Positions 24,890 to 36,515 of a stretch of DNA of 64,000 nucleotides are shown in pieces. The number at the start of each line of letters is the position of its first letter. Within the stretch, counting starts at the first letter, position 1. The notes beneath the pieces are model-generated. The model saw only the letters and a program-made list of their open reading frames with translations. It did not search any database and was not told the DNA's origin. The position numbers were made by a program, and so were the translations under genes. Source of the DNA: Thuidium tamariscinum. Its lineage: Eukaryota; Streptophyta; Bryopsida; Hypnales; Thuidiaceae. The stretch spans positions 24,969,489-25,033,488 of the forward strand of contig OX344756.2 in NCBI GenBank assembly GCA_947034885.2, written 5' to 3'.

Positions 24890-25743
24890 TTAACCCTTGA
24901 AGGATGTTGAAGACCAAAACTGTCCAATGGATGACTTCATTGTTCACTATAGAAACAAAGAATATATTTAGTGGATACACCCATAATCGCTCAACATCTT
25001 AACCCTTTAGTGACTGGTCGACTAAGTTTTGGTTGATTTTGGTACTCCCTGCCCTTTACTGTCTTCAATTCACCTAACTTGAGGAAACATTATAAGTAAC
25101 GGAAGTAGAGCATCTTGATATGCTCCTTCTAAAACAAATTTCATATCAAGGCATGAAATAACGCAACACTTATGTATATTCAAAGAGATGAAGTTGGGCT
25201 TTGAAATGGATATCCTTGAAAAGAAATACAAATTCAGTCTAAAGAACGGGAAAGAATATGGAGGATTGGGGAACTTTCGTAGTGTGGATAGGGTCAAGGA
25301 AGTATGGGGAATGCGCCAACTTGCTGCATAAGGAACGTCAAATGGTAGAGTTTCCTATATACATTTTTTTTGGCGGGGTGAGACCCAACTGCCACATGAA
25401 TTGAACGGACCATTGATGTCCTAGAGAGGGATCCGATGTGAGATCCTTTCTCCACAAGGACGCTTAGTCCGCTTGAATGGAGACGTCTTGGGAAGGATAT
25501 GCAGATAGTGGAATGTGTGGAAGCCATGCATTTCTCCTCATTGATTACATACCAAGAGTGGTTTTCAAATTTGTACAACTTTGCTTTGTTTTCTGCCACC
25601 TTATTGATGTACCTAGATAGATCAAGCGAGGTGTGGGATTACAGGATCAGTGCAATGGAGGTGGCCAGTGGAAATTAGTTGAAGTGCTCATCAACTTAGG
25701 TAGTGGAGAAGAGTGAGTGGAGGCTAGTGGTAATAGTTGGTAG

Positions 25744-26856
25744 TTGTTTTCGACATTATATTGTGGAGTTGAAATGCGTCGTGGAAGTAGTGCTAAGCAT
25801 GGCCGTGGCACTAGGGGATTGCGGGAAGTGGAAGGAGGCGATTTAGCACTAAGAGCTGGCTGGATCCCCCTACTATACCCAACGGTGATCCGGGTGCCAT
25901 CCAAATATTACAGGACTTTGCATATAAAAGTGGAGTGGTTGGCAGGAATTTGCACATTCTTCTGGCTCTGCTTCAATGGGATTATTTATTGTCACTACCT
26001 ATTCCTGATGGTGCACTTGGGTTTGAGGATTTGGCTGTTGTTACCAATCGCCAACTTCGTTGGATATTCCGTAAGCATTTGGCCACGGTGCTTAGGTGGA
26101 TGTATCAAAGGGAGGAAGGAGATCCAGATGGAATCCCTGATAAACTCAATGGTGTTCTCCGCTCGAGGGTGTATCCCAGAGCTTGATCTAATAGCAGCAT
26201 CCGAAGTTGTGTTCAATGCAGATGTCAAAGTACATACTACCGAGGAAAAACTTCAGGATGTATACAACAATTTGCCAACATTAGCGAGTCTTCCCACCTT
26301 GATAGCATGCAGTGGTCATGCCCCTCAAATACGGAGTGAGACGAAGGCTTCAAACTCGGAAGTTGTAGTAGATCGAATTAGCGAGCTAATGACTGAACCT
26401 CCTAAGCAAGCATTGATGACGAGACCGTGCTCTCCGAATGTCTCATCCACTAGCTTGTCGAATGTGCTTCAAGTGCATTGCCTGATTGAGCTTTCTGTAG
26501 CTTACAACTCTAAAGGCTGCAAGTTGGGAGTACCGCCTATGAAAAGTCCTCTGCAATCTATTCCGAAGCGGGTCTATCGAAAGAGAAAGGCTACAAATTT
26601 TATTGCAACATGTCATTTTAGCATAGAAGATGGTGGAAGCGGCAGAGGGCGTCGAGGAAGAGGGCGCTGTGTTCTAAGCAAGGCTCATGATCGACAATCT
26701 TCAGATTTGTTAGTGCCTTCTCCACAGAGTGCACTGCCAAGACCTTCAAGTTCCTTCACTCTATCGGAGACAAGGTTGCGGTATCGGGTAGAGAGAAGCG
26801 CGCTAAGGGAATACACGGGGTATCTAGCTGCGACTAGGTTTGACTTGGGAAAATGA
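25744..26856 (+). CDS. Uncharacterised open frame inside the piggyBac element
   Basis: An open frame of 370 codons that I do not recognise. Its second half (residues about 140-300) reads like real coding sequence. It includes an acidic/Ser-Thr-rich stretch, a basic KRVYRKRKA segment (about 280) and a GRGRRGRGR run (about 304-312) that could bind nucleic acid. The first 100 residues look unlike coding sequence, so the true start may be internal or in an upstream exon. It lies between the left piggyBac end and the transposase on the same strand. It could be a transposon accessory gene, an upstream transposase exon or a captured host fragment. It could also be chance, though an open run of this length in DNA of this composition would be unusual. 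Confidence 0.35.
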   Translation: MFSTLYCGVEMRRGSSAKHGRGTRGLREVEGGDLALRAGWIPLLYPTVIRVPSKYYRTLHIKVEWLAGICTFFWLCFNGIIYCHYLFLMVHLGLRIWLLLPIANFVGYSVSIWPRCLGGCIKGRKEIQMESLINSMVFSARGCIPELDLIAASEVVFNADVKVHTTEEKLQDVYNNLPTLASLPTLIACSGHAPQIRSETKASNSEVVVDRISELMTEPPKQALMTRPCSPNVSSTSLSNVLQVHCLIELSVAYNSKGCKLGVPPMKSPLQSIPKRVYRKRKATNFIATCHFSIEDGGSGRGRRGRGRCVLSKAHDRQSSDLLVPSPQSALPRPSSSFTLSETRLRYRVERSALREYTGYLAATRFDLGK

Positions 26857-28274
26857 AGTCACAAAAAATATAATGAACAATTTTACAAATTTTCATTAAA
26901 AACTCTATACAAAGTGCAATAATAATGACTATGCCAAAAAACCTTCCAAAGTCTCGGTTCTCTTGAGTATATCAAGGGAAGAAGGAAGGAGCACTTTCAC
27001 CTTATCTACCACCTAGTTAAGTGGAGTTTGACCACTATAAAGCCACATGGACTTGACTTCAACTATTAGTCTTCACTTTTCTCCCCCATAACCCTATCCT
27101 TATCTCCTACATGGACTTCTAGTCTTTTTTTTAAAAACTAAATGAAAGGTAAAACAAACTTCACCTTTCTTTTAAACAACTTTAAACTAAAACTAAAACC
27201 CTAAAATGTCTTCAAATATTAAAAAAATCAAATTAATGCCAAATAGTTGTTTAATAGAGGTAAAAAAGATAGAGTCCACTCCATATGGATGGATTAGACT
27301 CTTCAAAAAACCCTCTACTTCAACAATAAATATAAAATTCTACATAGTGAACAAATTTACTACACAACAACATCATTGTAGAATGACATGTACGAGCTCC
27401 ACCAAAACTTGTACACCGCGGGTTCTCTTCGGGCAAAACTTCGGATTTGAGGAGTTGCAAATTCCAAGAAGACCTAGAAAGGAGCTGGTGATTGATGGCT
27501 CGAGCTCCAGTAGCCACATACAATTTGAGGATGTGTTGCAACCCATATTGACTCCAGGTGATGTTCAATCTAATTTGATCAAAATTTCATTCATAGATAT
27601 GCAATGGGGTGGAGAGCTGCTAGAGACCCTATGTGGTACTGCCATTGAATGAGTGCTTCAAAAAATTGTGAGTGCTGACAACGAATATCCACGTCTCCTA
27701 TGCGATTTCGGTGCTAACTGCGGCATTCAAGAAGTACTAGAAAAGGATTGCGGTTTTGTGGGTGTTACTAGGGAGGGTGAACTCACTTGACACTCTTCAC
27801 CGATGCTTGGCAACAATCCCCATATACAAGTGTACTATATTTTTCCATTCGCTTATGACGTTGCTGGATTGCTATTGACAACTTCATACCATGTCTTATC
27901 CTACTTTATGATCTTCATCAGTACTGACTTGTCAATGGAAAGGTAGTCTCAGTTCTAGAGGTGATATATTTTTCACACATGAGTTCTAGAAATAACATTA
28001 TTTACGGAATTCAAAGGCTACTAATCTTGATATCTTGTTGACACTAGGGAAGTAGGTGTTGTAGACTCTCCGTCAATGCACTGTAGCCTCGCAAGACCTC
28101 ATTGCAAATGTAACTATAATCTCACTCGTTGATGATTACTCCTGATCGAAACTATAACAACAATATCCATCATTTGTTGTATATTTACTCATTGATGCTT
28201 TCATTTTGTACATTTCACTTATTTGATCGAAGTTCTTTATATATTCTAAAGCTCTTCTCTGTTCTATGATGTAG
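26857..28274 (+). other. Intervening piggyBac DNA, possible eroded upstream exon
   Basis: A frame at 27380-27650 has coding-like wording (for example PRRPRKELVIDG) but no recognised domain. The polypyrimidine tract and acceptor 'ttctctgttctatgatgtag' end at 28274, just before the readable transposase. This suggests that an upstream transposase exon lies in this stretch. Confidence 0.35.
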
Positions 28275-30040
28275 ATAATCCAAACCATGAAATAAGTGAG
28301 GGAGACCAATCATCAGAAGGTGAATGGCATCTTGACTTATGGGACTTCTGCTCTTCAGGGGATGGTTACTCTTCTAGGGCGTCAGACGAAGGACTTCAAC
28401 CACAGAACCGGCTTGCAACATTGCTAGAAGAGCTTGGAATATATGAATATGGCCCCCTAGTTGAAGATGAAGACTTCCTATTGAAGTACGATGACTCAAA
28501 TTGGCATGCAAAAACATGGTCTCTTTTACCACAACATCCTTTCAACGGACCAAGTCTTGGTCCAACGCAAAAGTTGGGTTCTGATCCTATGACCCTTGTT
28601 CAAAGTTTTCTTCGCTTTTGGGATCTACATATTCAAAGAAGGATTGTGCATGCCAACAATGTGTATGCTAACTACATTGATCCCCAAACTGGAAAGTGTA
28701 AAGGAGGGGTGATACGAGCTGTACTAATCACCTTGCTGGAATATCGTTAGTTCTGTGGCATCATGACCCTAATGGAAATTAGAAAGCAACCAAGTATTAG
28801 AGACTATTGGCGTCGAGAAGGAAATACCCTTCACTGTGCAGAATTGTTCGGACTATGAATCGCTTCAAGTTTCTCTACATTCTTCGGTGTCTATACATGG
28901 TGCCGAAGGGCTCTTACATTACTAAGAAATCAAATCCTGCATTTGATCCTATCGAAAAGTGTCGTTGGATCTTAGATGCTGTTACGGCCAATTCCAAGGC
29001 ACTATGGAATCCAGGCCCATATGTTAGTGTTGACGAATGCATGGTTGGCTATAATGGCAAGTTCTGTTCATTCAAACAGTACATGTCGATGAAGCCAACA
29101 ACACACGACATCAAATTGTGGGTCCTTGTAAATAGCTCCACTAAGTTTGTTTGGAATATGGAAGTATATGTAGGAGCAAAAAATGAACGTCAAGCTAGCT
29201 TCATAGAGCCTCCCCATATGGGCATAGCAACTGCGGTGGTCACTCGTCTCACTGCTGGCATGGAAGGAATGCATTATCGAGTAGCAATGGACAACTATTT
29301 CTCGTCCGTAAAGCTCTTTGACAACTTGTTGAAGCGTGGCTTCTATGCAATCGGAACTACACGACAGTTCCGCAAAGGCTTCCCAACGTTGTTGAATGTG
29401 ACAAGTCAGGAGAGTCGTGGAACGTTGTAGGTAAGAGTACACCGTGACATGCAAATGGCTGCCATTCACTAGTCGGATACCAAAGGAGTGCACTTTTTGT
29501 CAACCGCAGAGGATCCCATGGTACAAGGCGGTGTTTCTGTATTGCGGAACAAAGGATCGCAATAGTTGTCTATATCAACTTCTCCCATCCAAGTTGCATA
29601 TTCCCAGAATATGAGAGGTATAGACGTGAGTGACCAACTCTGAGGCTCATACTCTGTCTAGATTGCGACCAAGAAGTAGTGGCATCGTGTTTACTTCTTT
29701 GCAATGGACACATCATTGACTAATGCGCACATTATCTATCGAGAAGGGGGCATTGCACGAGGTGATTGCGTAAAGACCCATCTTGATCTTTAACTGGAGG
29801 TAGCTTACGCACTTATGGCCTACCACCCCAACAATCCAAGATGCCTCTGCAGCACCATTGACGTCGCGACCCCGACGAGTTCCTCATCCACTGAGCACTT
29901 CAGGGCGTGCTCACACACTATTTGCAACACCCTTACGTCGGGTATGCTTTGTGTGTTGCAAGTGAACGACATATATTTGCCGATAATGCAACAACAGTCA
30001 TCTATGCCTTACTAACTACTTTGACTCTTTCCATGAGTTG
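28275..30040 (+). pseudogene. piggyBac transposase (DDE_Tnp_1_7 type), decayed but nearly complete
   Basis: An acidic N-terminal stretch (SEGEWHLDLWDF) leads into the domain start 'FNGPSLGPTQKL'. Next come the conserved 'KQPSIRDYW' block and the first catalytic Asp in VDECMVGYNGKF (about 29029). A QYMSMKP motif and the second Asp in AMDNYFSS (about 29287) follow. The late block NMRGIDVSDQL...SYSV with TNAHIIYRE lies near 29611-29750. The terminal Cys-rich finger CFVCC...YICR.CNNSHLC...FH is at about 29945-30035. The reading frame moves from frame 2 (to about 28830) to frame 1 (to about 29760) and back to frame 2 for the finger. In-frame stops occur at 28748, 29428, 29470, 29563, 29641, 29659 and 29677, with two more in the finger. 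It is plainly inactive. piggyBac is uncommon in seed plants (general knowledge), and all the hallmarks here are internally consistent. Confidence 0.88.
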
Positions 30041-31164
30041 CCTATAACGATTTCACATGAATCTCCATGTTCATTACATGGTCGAGAAGGTGAGAGTCTG
30101 AAGCTTTGTTGGTCATGGATAGAACTGAGATGTTGCTTCGATGGTGTCATGTGGCCGATGTGTATCAATGTATTGACAATGCAGTTATGTTCATGGAGTC
30201 TTGATGCCAGTGACTTATGTAAGGATTCATGAGCCACGTGGTTTGTGATGCAGGTTGGAGCGTTGTGTCTTTGTTAATCAAATCAAGCTTGCTTCGGCAG
30301 ATCTAAGCTTGCTTGAGTAGGTACCGTACGCGCATAAGCAATGAAGCGGCGTACCTACGGTTTCACTTCAGTTTTGATCAGAATCCTTATCGACGTGGAG
30401 CTAGAAGTCTAGAAAGAGCTGTAGTTGTGAGGATTTCAACTTTGACAGTAGAACAATAGGTAGCATTTCAGTGTCCTTGTGGATATTTGATTGATAGAAA
30501 TAAAAAATAAAAAACAATTTTTGAAAAATGCCTTCTAGTATGTCTTACACTACCTCAATTATGTTGTGGAGGAAGTTGTCTCGGTCTTTGAGTTATATTG
30601 TCTTCAAAGGTGGATGTAGTTATATGCAATCCGTGATCACTCCAACCTATCAATACTATCTGATTCATCCCGCAAGAATAATGAACATCGAACTACTTCA
30701 TGGGAGCAAAGTACTCGTAAGTGGGAGCGCAAGGGAATGCCATGCTAGAGCATCCTCCAAGTGAGTTGGCGATAATACCCGCGTCTTTCTCTACAAAGAT
30801 CAAGCGCCAGCTGTTGTAGTTGTGTAAAAGATGCAGAAATTATGTATATTGTTGGGAAAGCTTGCGTATAGAAGTTGTAGCACAACATATTCTATGTAAT
30901 CAGTCACTGTTGAGGCTCGCAATCGGAAATAGAACACTGCGGACTTGGAATACATGTCAATTTTGACAAATTCAACCAATCGGATTTTGTAGGTGGTACC
31001 ATGTGTATACCACACTGCATCGTATTTCAATGGTAATGGCTTGTATTCTTTTGTGGGGATCGCTCACGAATCACATCGTCAAATGCACAATTCGGCTTCT
31101 ATTGAATCAATTTTGGAAGATACCGAGAGAGAGAGAGGCTAACAATGTTGTCTATGAATCCCTC
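30041..31164. other. 3' non-coding part of the piggyBac element
   Basis: No coding motif is recognised. This stretch resumes at 40583-40864 on the other side of E1 and ends in the right terminal repeat. Confidence 0.5.
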
Positions 31165-31169
31165 TTTCA

Positions 31170-31425
31170 TGATAAAGATCATGTACATATTAGTGTAGAC
31201 TATGTACATTCAGCCCTAGGAGTAGGAGTAGACTCTTAGTTAGGCTTAGAGTCCCTTGGGTATTGCTTGTAGTCAAAGGCAGCCCATGGTGTTTGGTTAT
31301 CCCACATGGTTTGTGGATAACTAGGGAAAGGCTTCTCCCTTATGTTCAGCCCACTCATGGGCCATGGTATCTTCCTACCATCTAAGTAAAGCCTTTCATC
31401 CATTCATAACATTGTAATCTCAACA
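31170..31425 (+). repeat. 5' LTR of E1 (subfamily A)
   Basis: It begins TGATAAAGATC and ends CTCAACA. It shares the 'ggtgtttggttatccc' and 'ttctcccttatgttcagccc' blocks with the E6 LTR. No canonical TATA box is obvious. Confidence 0.93.
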
Positions 31426-31439
31426 GGTTATGGGCCCAC
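31426..31439 (+). promoter_or_regulatory. Primer-binding site complementary to the initiator tRNA-Met anticodon arm
   Basis: GGTTATGGGCCCAC abuts the LTR with no gap. It is the complement of GUGGGCCCAUAACC, the anticodon stem-loop (anticodon CAU) of plant initiator tRNA-Met as I recall it. Usual plant Copia sites instead match the 3' end of that tRNA (TGGTATCAGAGC). Priming from a cut tRNA half is known for Drosophila copia. The same site follows the 5' LTRs of E2, E4 (one change), E6 and E8. Confidence 0.75.
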
Positions 31440-32960
31440 ACACTTGGAGTTGCGTTTGAGGGAGGAATTCAAAGCATTTGGAGGAGATCTTGGAGCTTGG
31501 AGGAGTAATCAGCCCTTTGTCACTTTTCACCTACAAACCATATGGTGTGAGTCATTTTTCAAATATCAACAACTTTGGAGTGCATTTTTTTTTAAAAAAG
31601 GAATTTTTTTTAGGAGCTATTGTTGGCTGGTTTGTGAGGTTTTGAGTACATTTTGGGTGAGAGTTTGCTTATGGTAGTAATCAGACCTAGTTAGGGCTGG
31701 TTGGAAGCTCCTAGTTTGAGTTTGTGCTTAGAAGTGTACATTGGGAGCCCATTGAGGCTGATTGTGCATTTGAGTGCATTGTGGATTGTGATGGTGCCAA
31801 TTGCAATCTAGTGAGAGTCCTTTGGGTGCCTTGGAAGCATATTTGAGTTGCTTGAGGAGTTTGCCATGCATAGAAGGCTGATTAGAGCCCTTGTGAGTGA
31901 GTGAGGCAATTCATGGATTTCTTGATCCTTAGAGGACTGATTTTTGTCCCTTGTGAGCCGTTGAGGGCCAATTAGGGTGCTTTGGTGGATTGGTGATCCA
32001 ATTAGGGCTGTTGGAGGCCATTGTTGTCCTTGAGGTGCTTATTATGAGTAGTAGCATCCATTTAGGGCTGATTGGAAGGCTTGAGCGCCTTGTTGTGTGG
32101 AGTACCCTATTTGTGAGGAGCATTGTGAGATTGCTTGCTGAATTGAAGGAGCACTAGCCCATGACATTCATGTGGTGAATTTGAGCTTGATTAGGGTCTG
32201 ATTTGGTGTGGAGTAGAGGTGAGGCACTTGTGTGGAGTGTTTTGGTCGTTTCTTTGGATTGGGAGGAGCTTGGAAGGTCCTTGGAAGGGTTGATTGGTTC
32301 CATTTCAACAAAATTGGCTTCCAAGTGAGTGTTTGGAGGCTGAATTCAGTTGGAGACACTTTGGGTGCTGCCAACAAGTGGGAGGTGCTTCACCATGGCA
32401 TCAAGTGGAGGAGAGGGCGTGCGCATCATTCACAAGTTCAATGGGGAGAACTTTGGGATGTGGAAGTTCAAGATGGAGATGATTCTTGCGGAGAAGGACT
32501 TGTGGGATGTGGTGGATGGGAGTGAGGAGCCTCCAAGTGAGGATGCTGATCCAAAGACCAAGAAGGCATTTGAGAGGAAGGAGAAGAAGGCCTTTGCCCT
32601 CATTGCCATCAACCTTGTGTATTGAGATTACAAAGGTATTGATGGATGAAAGGCTTTACTTAGATGGTAGGAAGATACAAAGACCCATGAGTGGGCTGAT
32701 CTTATGCTAGAAGCCTTTCCCTAGTTATCCACAAACCATGTGGGATAACTACCTTTCATGGGCTGCCTTTGACTACGAGCAATACCCAATGGACTCTAAG
32801 ACTAACCTAGTGTCTAATGCTACACCTAGGGCTGTATGTACATGGTCTATACTAATATGTACATGATCTTCAACACTCCCACTTTGAGAGTGGTCAAAGG
32901 TGCAATGAATTATCATTGCAATCAAGTTTGGGTTGGTGGCATACCAAGTACGCCATAAAA

Positions 32961-35240
32961 CTATCTCAACACTCTCTTGACCGCTGCCCAACACTTTGGG
33001 CCATACTTAGACATGGATTCACATACAACACTCACCGATAATGCCAAATCAGCCCTTGTGGCTTCCATGGCATGCTTCAAAGAACTCACCGCTGCCTTAT
33101 AAGGCACACCTTGCATTTCAGCCCTTGCCTCCTCCAATTCGTCATCTATGAGCTTGGGCAACTCCTCATGAGTGTTAAGTGGTGTACCTTGGGCTTTGCA
33201 CTCTGTTTGCATAGCCAACTCCCACTTACTTGCATCTTCACAACCCAACACTTCTCCAAGTGTGGTTGCATCTTCAAAGCAAGCTAGGTTGGCTTCTTCT
33301 TCACGTTGTGGGGGAAGAATGTGATTCAGCCACCAATCTCCTAGAGGCCTACGAGTCCTTGTTGGATAACGTGGCTCCTCTTGCTCCTCCAAGGGCTGAT
33401 CATGCTCTTGCTCCCTTGGTGAAGTGCTTGGAGAAGGAGCAGCTGATCTCTTCACTTGGGGAGTAGTCACCTTCTTCTTGGGCTCCACCAAGTCCTCATC
33501 TTCCCCTCCTTGCTCTTCATCTTCATCATCTTCCATGTGCACTCTTGGAGTTGTGCCCACCACATGGGCTGGTCCTCCATTACTCCCACTTGGGCTCATC
33601 TCCAAGAGCTTGGGATCAGCACCTCCATCCTCCAAGAAGGTCACATCTCTACTCTTGATGATCTTCTTGGTCTCCACACACATCAGCCTATAAGCCTTGG
33701 TTCCCTCACAATAACCAAGGAAAAGGCACTTGATGCCTTTGCCATCCAACTTGGTCCTCTTGGCACTTGGGACCAATGCATAGGCCATGCACCCAAAAAT
33801 ACGCATGTGAGACACATGAGGCCTAATCCCACTCCAAGCTTCTTGGGGTGTCATGCTTGTCAAGGCTTGGGTGGGGCACCGGTTCCTTGTATACACCGCT
33901 GTAGACACCGCCTCCCCCCAAAGCTCATACTTCAGCCCTTGGCCATGAATCATAGACCTTGCCATCTCCACAATGGTGCGATTCGCACGCTCCGCTACAC
34001 CGTTTTGTTGAGGAGTGTAAGGTGCTGATGTGTGGTGCTCAATGCCATGGGCCTTCAAGTACTCCTCAAAGGCCTTGGACACATACTCCCCTCCATTATC
34101 CGACCGCAGCACCTTCACCTTGCAATCAGATTGGGCCTCCACAAGGGCCTTCCAAGTCTCAAAACGCCCAAACACCTCACTCTTGCACTTCAGCATATAC
34201 ACCCACACCTTGCGAGAGAAATCATCAATGAAGGTCACAAAATACCTTGCTCCTCCAATGAATGTGGTCTTCATTGGCCCGCACACATCTGAATGTACAA
34301 GCTCCAATGGCTTGGTGGCCCTTGTTGGCCCATCCTTGGGGAAGGGCTGCCTTGCTTGCTTGCCCTCAATGCACCCCTTGCACACCATAGAACTCCAATC
34401 ATGCTTGCAAGAAGAGAGGTTCAGCCCCTTCACAATGTGTTGGAGACTCCTCATGCTCTTCACATTCAAGTGTCCAAGCCTCCTATGCCAAAGCTCCACA
34501 AGGTCTCCATGAGCTGATCCTTGGGATGATTCTTGGCCAACACAAGCCGAAGAAGTACCATTCACCTTGGTGAAGTGGAGGCGGTACAAGTGGCCCTCAC
34601 GAGGGGCTGATGCTATCAAAACTCCACTTGGTGCCCTCACAACACACCCCACCTTGTTGAAATGAACCTTCAAACCTCCCAAAGACAATCTACTCACCGA
34701 AAGCAAGTTGGCATGCAACTTGGGGACATGGAGGGCCTCTTGGATCTGGATCCTCTTGGTCAGCCCCTTCACTTGCACCTCCACAAGGATCTCCCCCTTG
34801 CCAAGGGCCTCCACCATGCCATTGTCTCCCAAATAAATCTTCTTCCCCGAAATGGGCTGATAGGTGTGGAAGGCATCCCGATGGCTGGTCATATGTTGGG
34901 TGGCCCCCGAGTCCACAATCCAAGTAAACATGTTGGCCTTCTCCCCTCCTCCATGGGTGGCAAAGGCAATCTCCTCCTCCTCTTTGGAGGCGTGGTGTGC
35001 ACTCTCCTTGTCTTTGGCTTGGCTGCCCTTGCAATCCCTAGCAATGTGGCCTGGTTTGCCACACATGAAGCACATCCTTGTCTCCTTGAACGCCTTGGTG
35101 TTGCCTCCTCTCCCATGTCTTGAGACAAGGGCTGATCCCTCCCCTTGGGACTCATTCTCCTTGTGCTTGGTCACCTCTTGCATCAATTGGGCCGTCACAA
35201 ACTCCATGGTCAGCTCCTTCATTGGTGAAGCACCTCCCAC
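32961..35240 (-). pseudogene. Gag-knuckle/protease/integrase open frame of E2 (fossil)
   Basis: One continuous frame of 759 codons. It has the CCHC knuckle CFMCGKPGHIARDC (residues about 57-70) and the protease motif VDSGATQHM (about 110). It also has the pre-integrase HRRLGHLN block and an integrase core with FVTFIDDFSRKVW and SDNGGEY. An acidic DDEDEEQGGEDED linker and a short tail related to the C-terminal RT region follow. It is in good condition, which fits the low LTR divergence. No reverse transcriptase catalytic core is present, so it would depend on proteins supplied by other copies. Confidence 0.85.
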
Positions 35241-35439
35241 TTGTTGGCAACACCCAATGTGTCTTCAAGAGTTCACAAACTCAATTCAGCCTCCAAACAC
35301 TCCCTTGGCAGCCAATGGGGCTGAAATGGCACAATTCAGCCCTCACAAGGACCTCCCAAGATCCTCCAAGCTCCAAGAACGACCAAACATTCCCTTGGCA
35401 GCCAATAGGGTTGAAATGGCACCAATCAGCCCTCACAAG

Positions 35440-36515
35440 GACCTCCCAAGATCTTTTGAACACCAAGGACGGCCAAACACTCCTCACATGTGCATCACCT
35501 CCTCTCAACACCAATTCAGACCCTAATCAAGCTCAAGTCCAACACATGGACTAGTCCTACTTCAATTCAGCAAGCCCTCCTCACAAAGAGGGTACTCCAC
35601 ACTCCAAGGAGCTCTAGGCTTCCAATCAGCCCTAGATGGAAGCTCCTACTCATAATCAGCACCTCAAGGACAACAATGGTCTCCAACAACCCTAGTTGGA
35701 TCACCAAGCCACCAAAGAATCCTACTTTGCTCTCAATGGCTCCACAAGGCTCACAAGGGCACAATTCAGCCCTCTTGGGTTCACAAAACCCACTAATTCA
35801 CCTGTCTCACTCATAAGGGCTCAAATCAGCTCTCTTGGGTTCACAAATTCCACTAATTCGCCTCTCTCACACACAAGGGCTCAAATCAGCCCTCTAGGAT
35901 TTGCAAAATCCACTAAATCTCCTCTCTCACACACAAGGGCACAAGTCAGCCCTAAAGGGTTCACAAAAATCCACTAATTCGCCTCACTCACTCACAAGGG
36001 CACTAATCAGCACTCTTAAGTTCACCAAGTCCACAAATTCGCCTCACTCACTCACAAACATGCTTCCAAGGCTCACAATCTCACTCAACAATGCACCCAA
36101 GTGCACAATCAGCCTCAAAGCACTCTCACTAAAGTGCAATTGGCACAATCTCACTCATCAATGGACCCAAGTGCACAATTAGACCTCAAATGGCTCTCAA
36201 TGCACACTTCTAAAAGCAAACTCAAACTAGGAGCATGCAACCAGCCCTAACTAGGTCTGATTACTACCATAAGCAACCACTCCACCAAAATGTACTCAAA
36301 ACCTCACAAACCAGCCAATGAGAAAGCAACAAAACTTTCCTCTTCCTTTTTTAAAAAATGCACTCAAACTGTGTTTTTCAAAAGAATACTCACACCATAT
36401 GGTTTGTAGGTGAAAAAGACACAAAAGGCTGATTGCTCCTCCAAGCTCCAAGATCTCCTCCAAATGATTTGAATTTCACCCTCAAGCGCAACTCCAAGTG
36501 CGTGGGCCCATAACC
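35440..36515 (-). repeat. Untranslated leader of E2 with ~60-bp tandem repeats
   Basis: Between about 35752 and 36060 a ~60-bp unit recurs about five times; each unit has 'cacaagggc', 'tcagccct', 'ttcacaaa' and 'actaattcgcct'. The same units in opposite orientation occur in the leaders of E4 (about 47350-47480) and, more weakly, E1 and E6. There is no coding capacity. Leader repeats in LTR elements can hold packaging signals (general knowledge); here that is speculation. Confidence 0.7.

Noticed and set aside
24890-25002. A separate tiny TTAA element between the MITE and the piggyBac left end
   Set aside because: TTAACCCTTGAAGG at 24890 looks like an element start, but no matching inverted end lies before 24999.
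33424-35554. Long + strand frames opposite the E2 coding region (and equivalents opposite E1, E4, E5 and E7)
   Set aside because: They are antisense shadows of the protease-integrase coding frame; their Ser/Pro/Leu-rich wording mirrors its codons.
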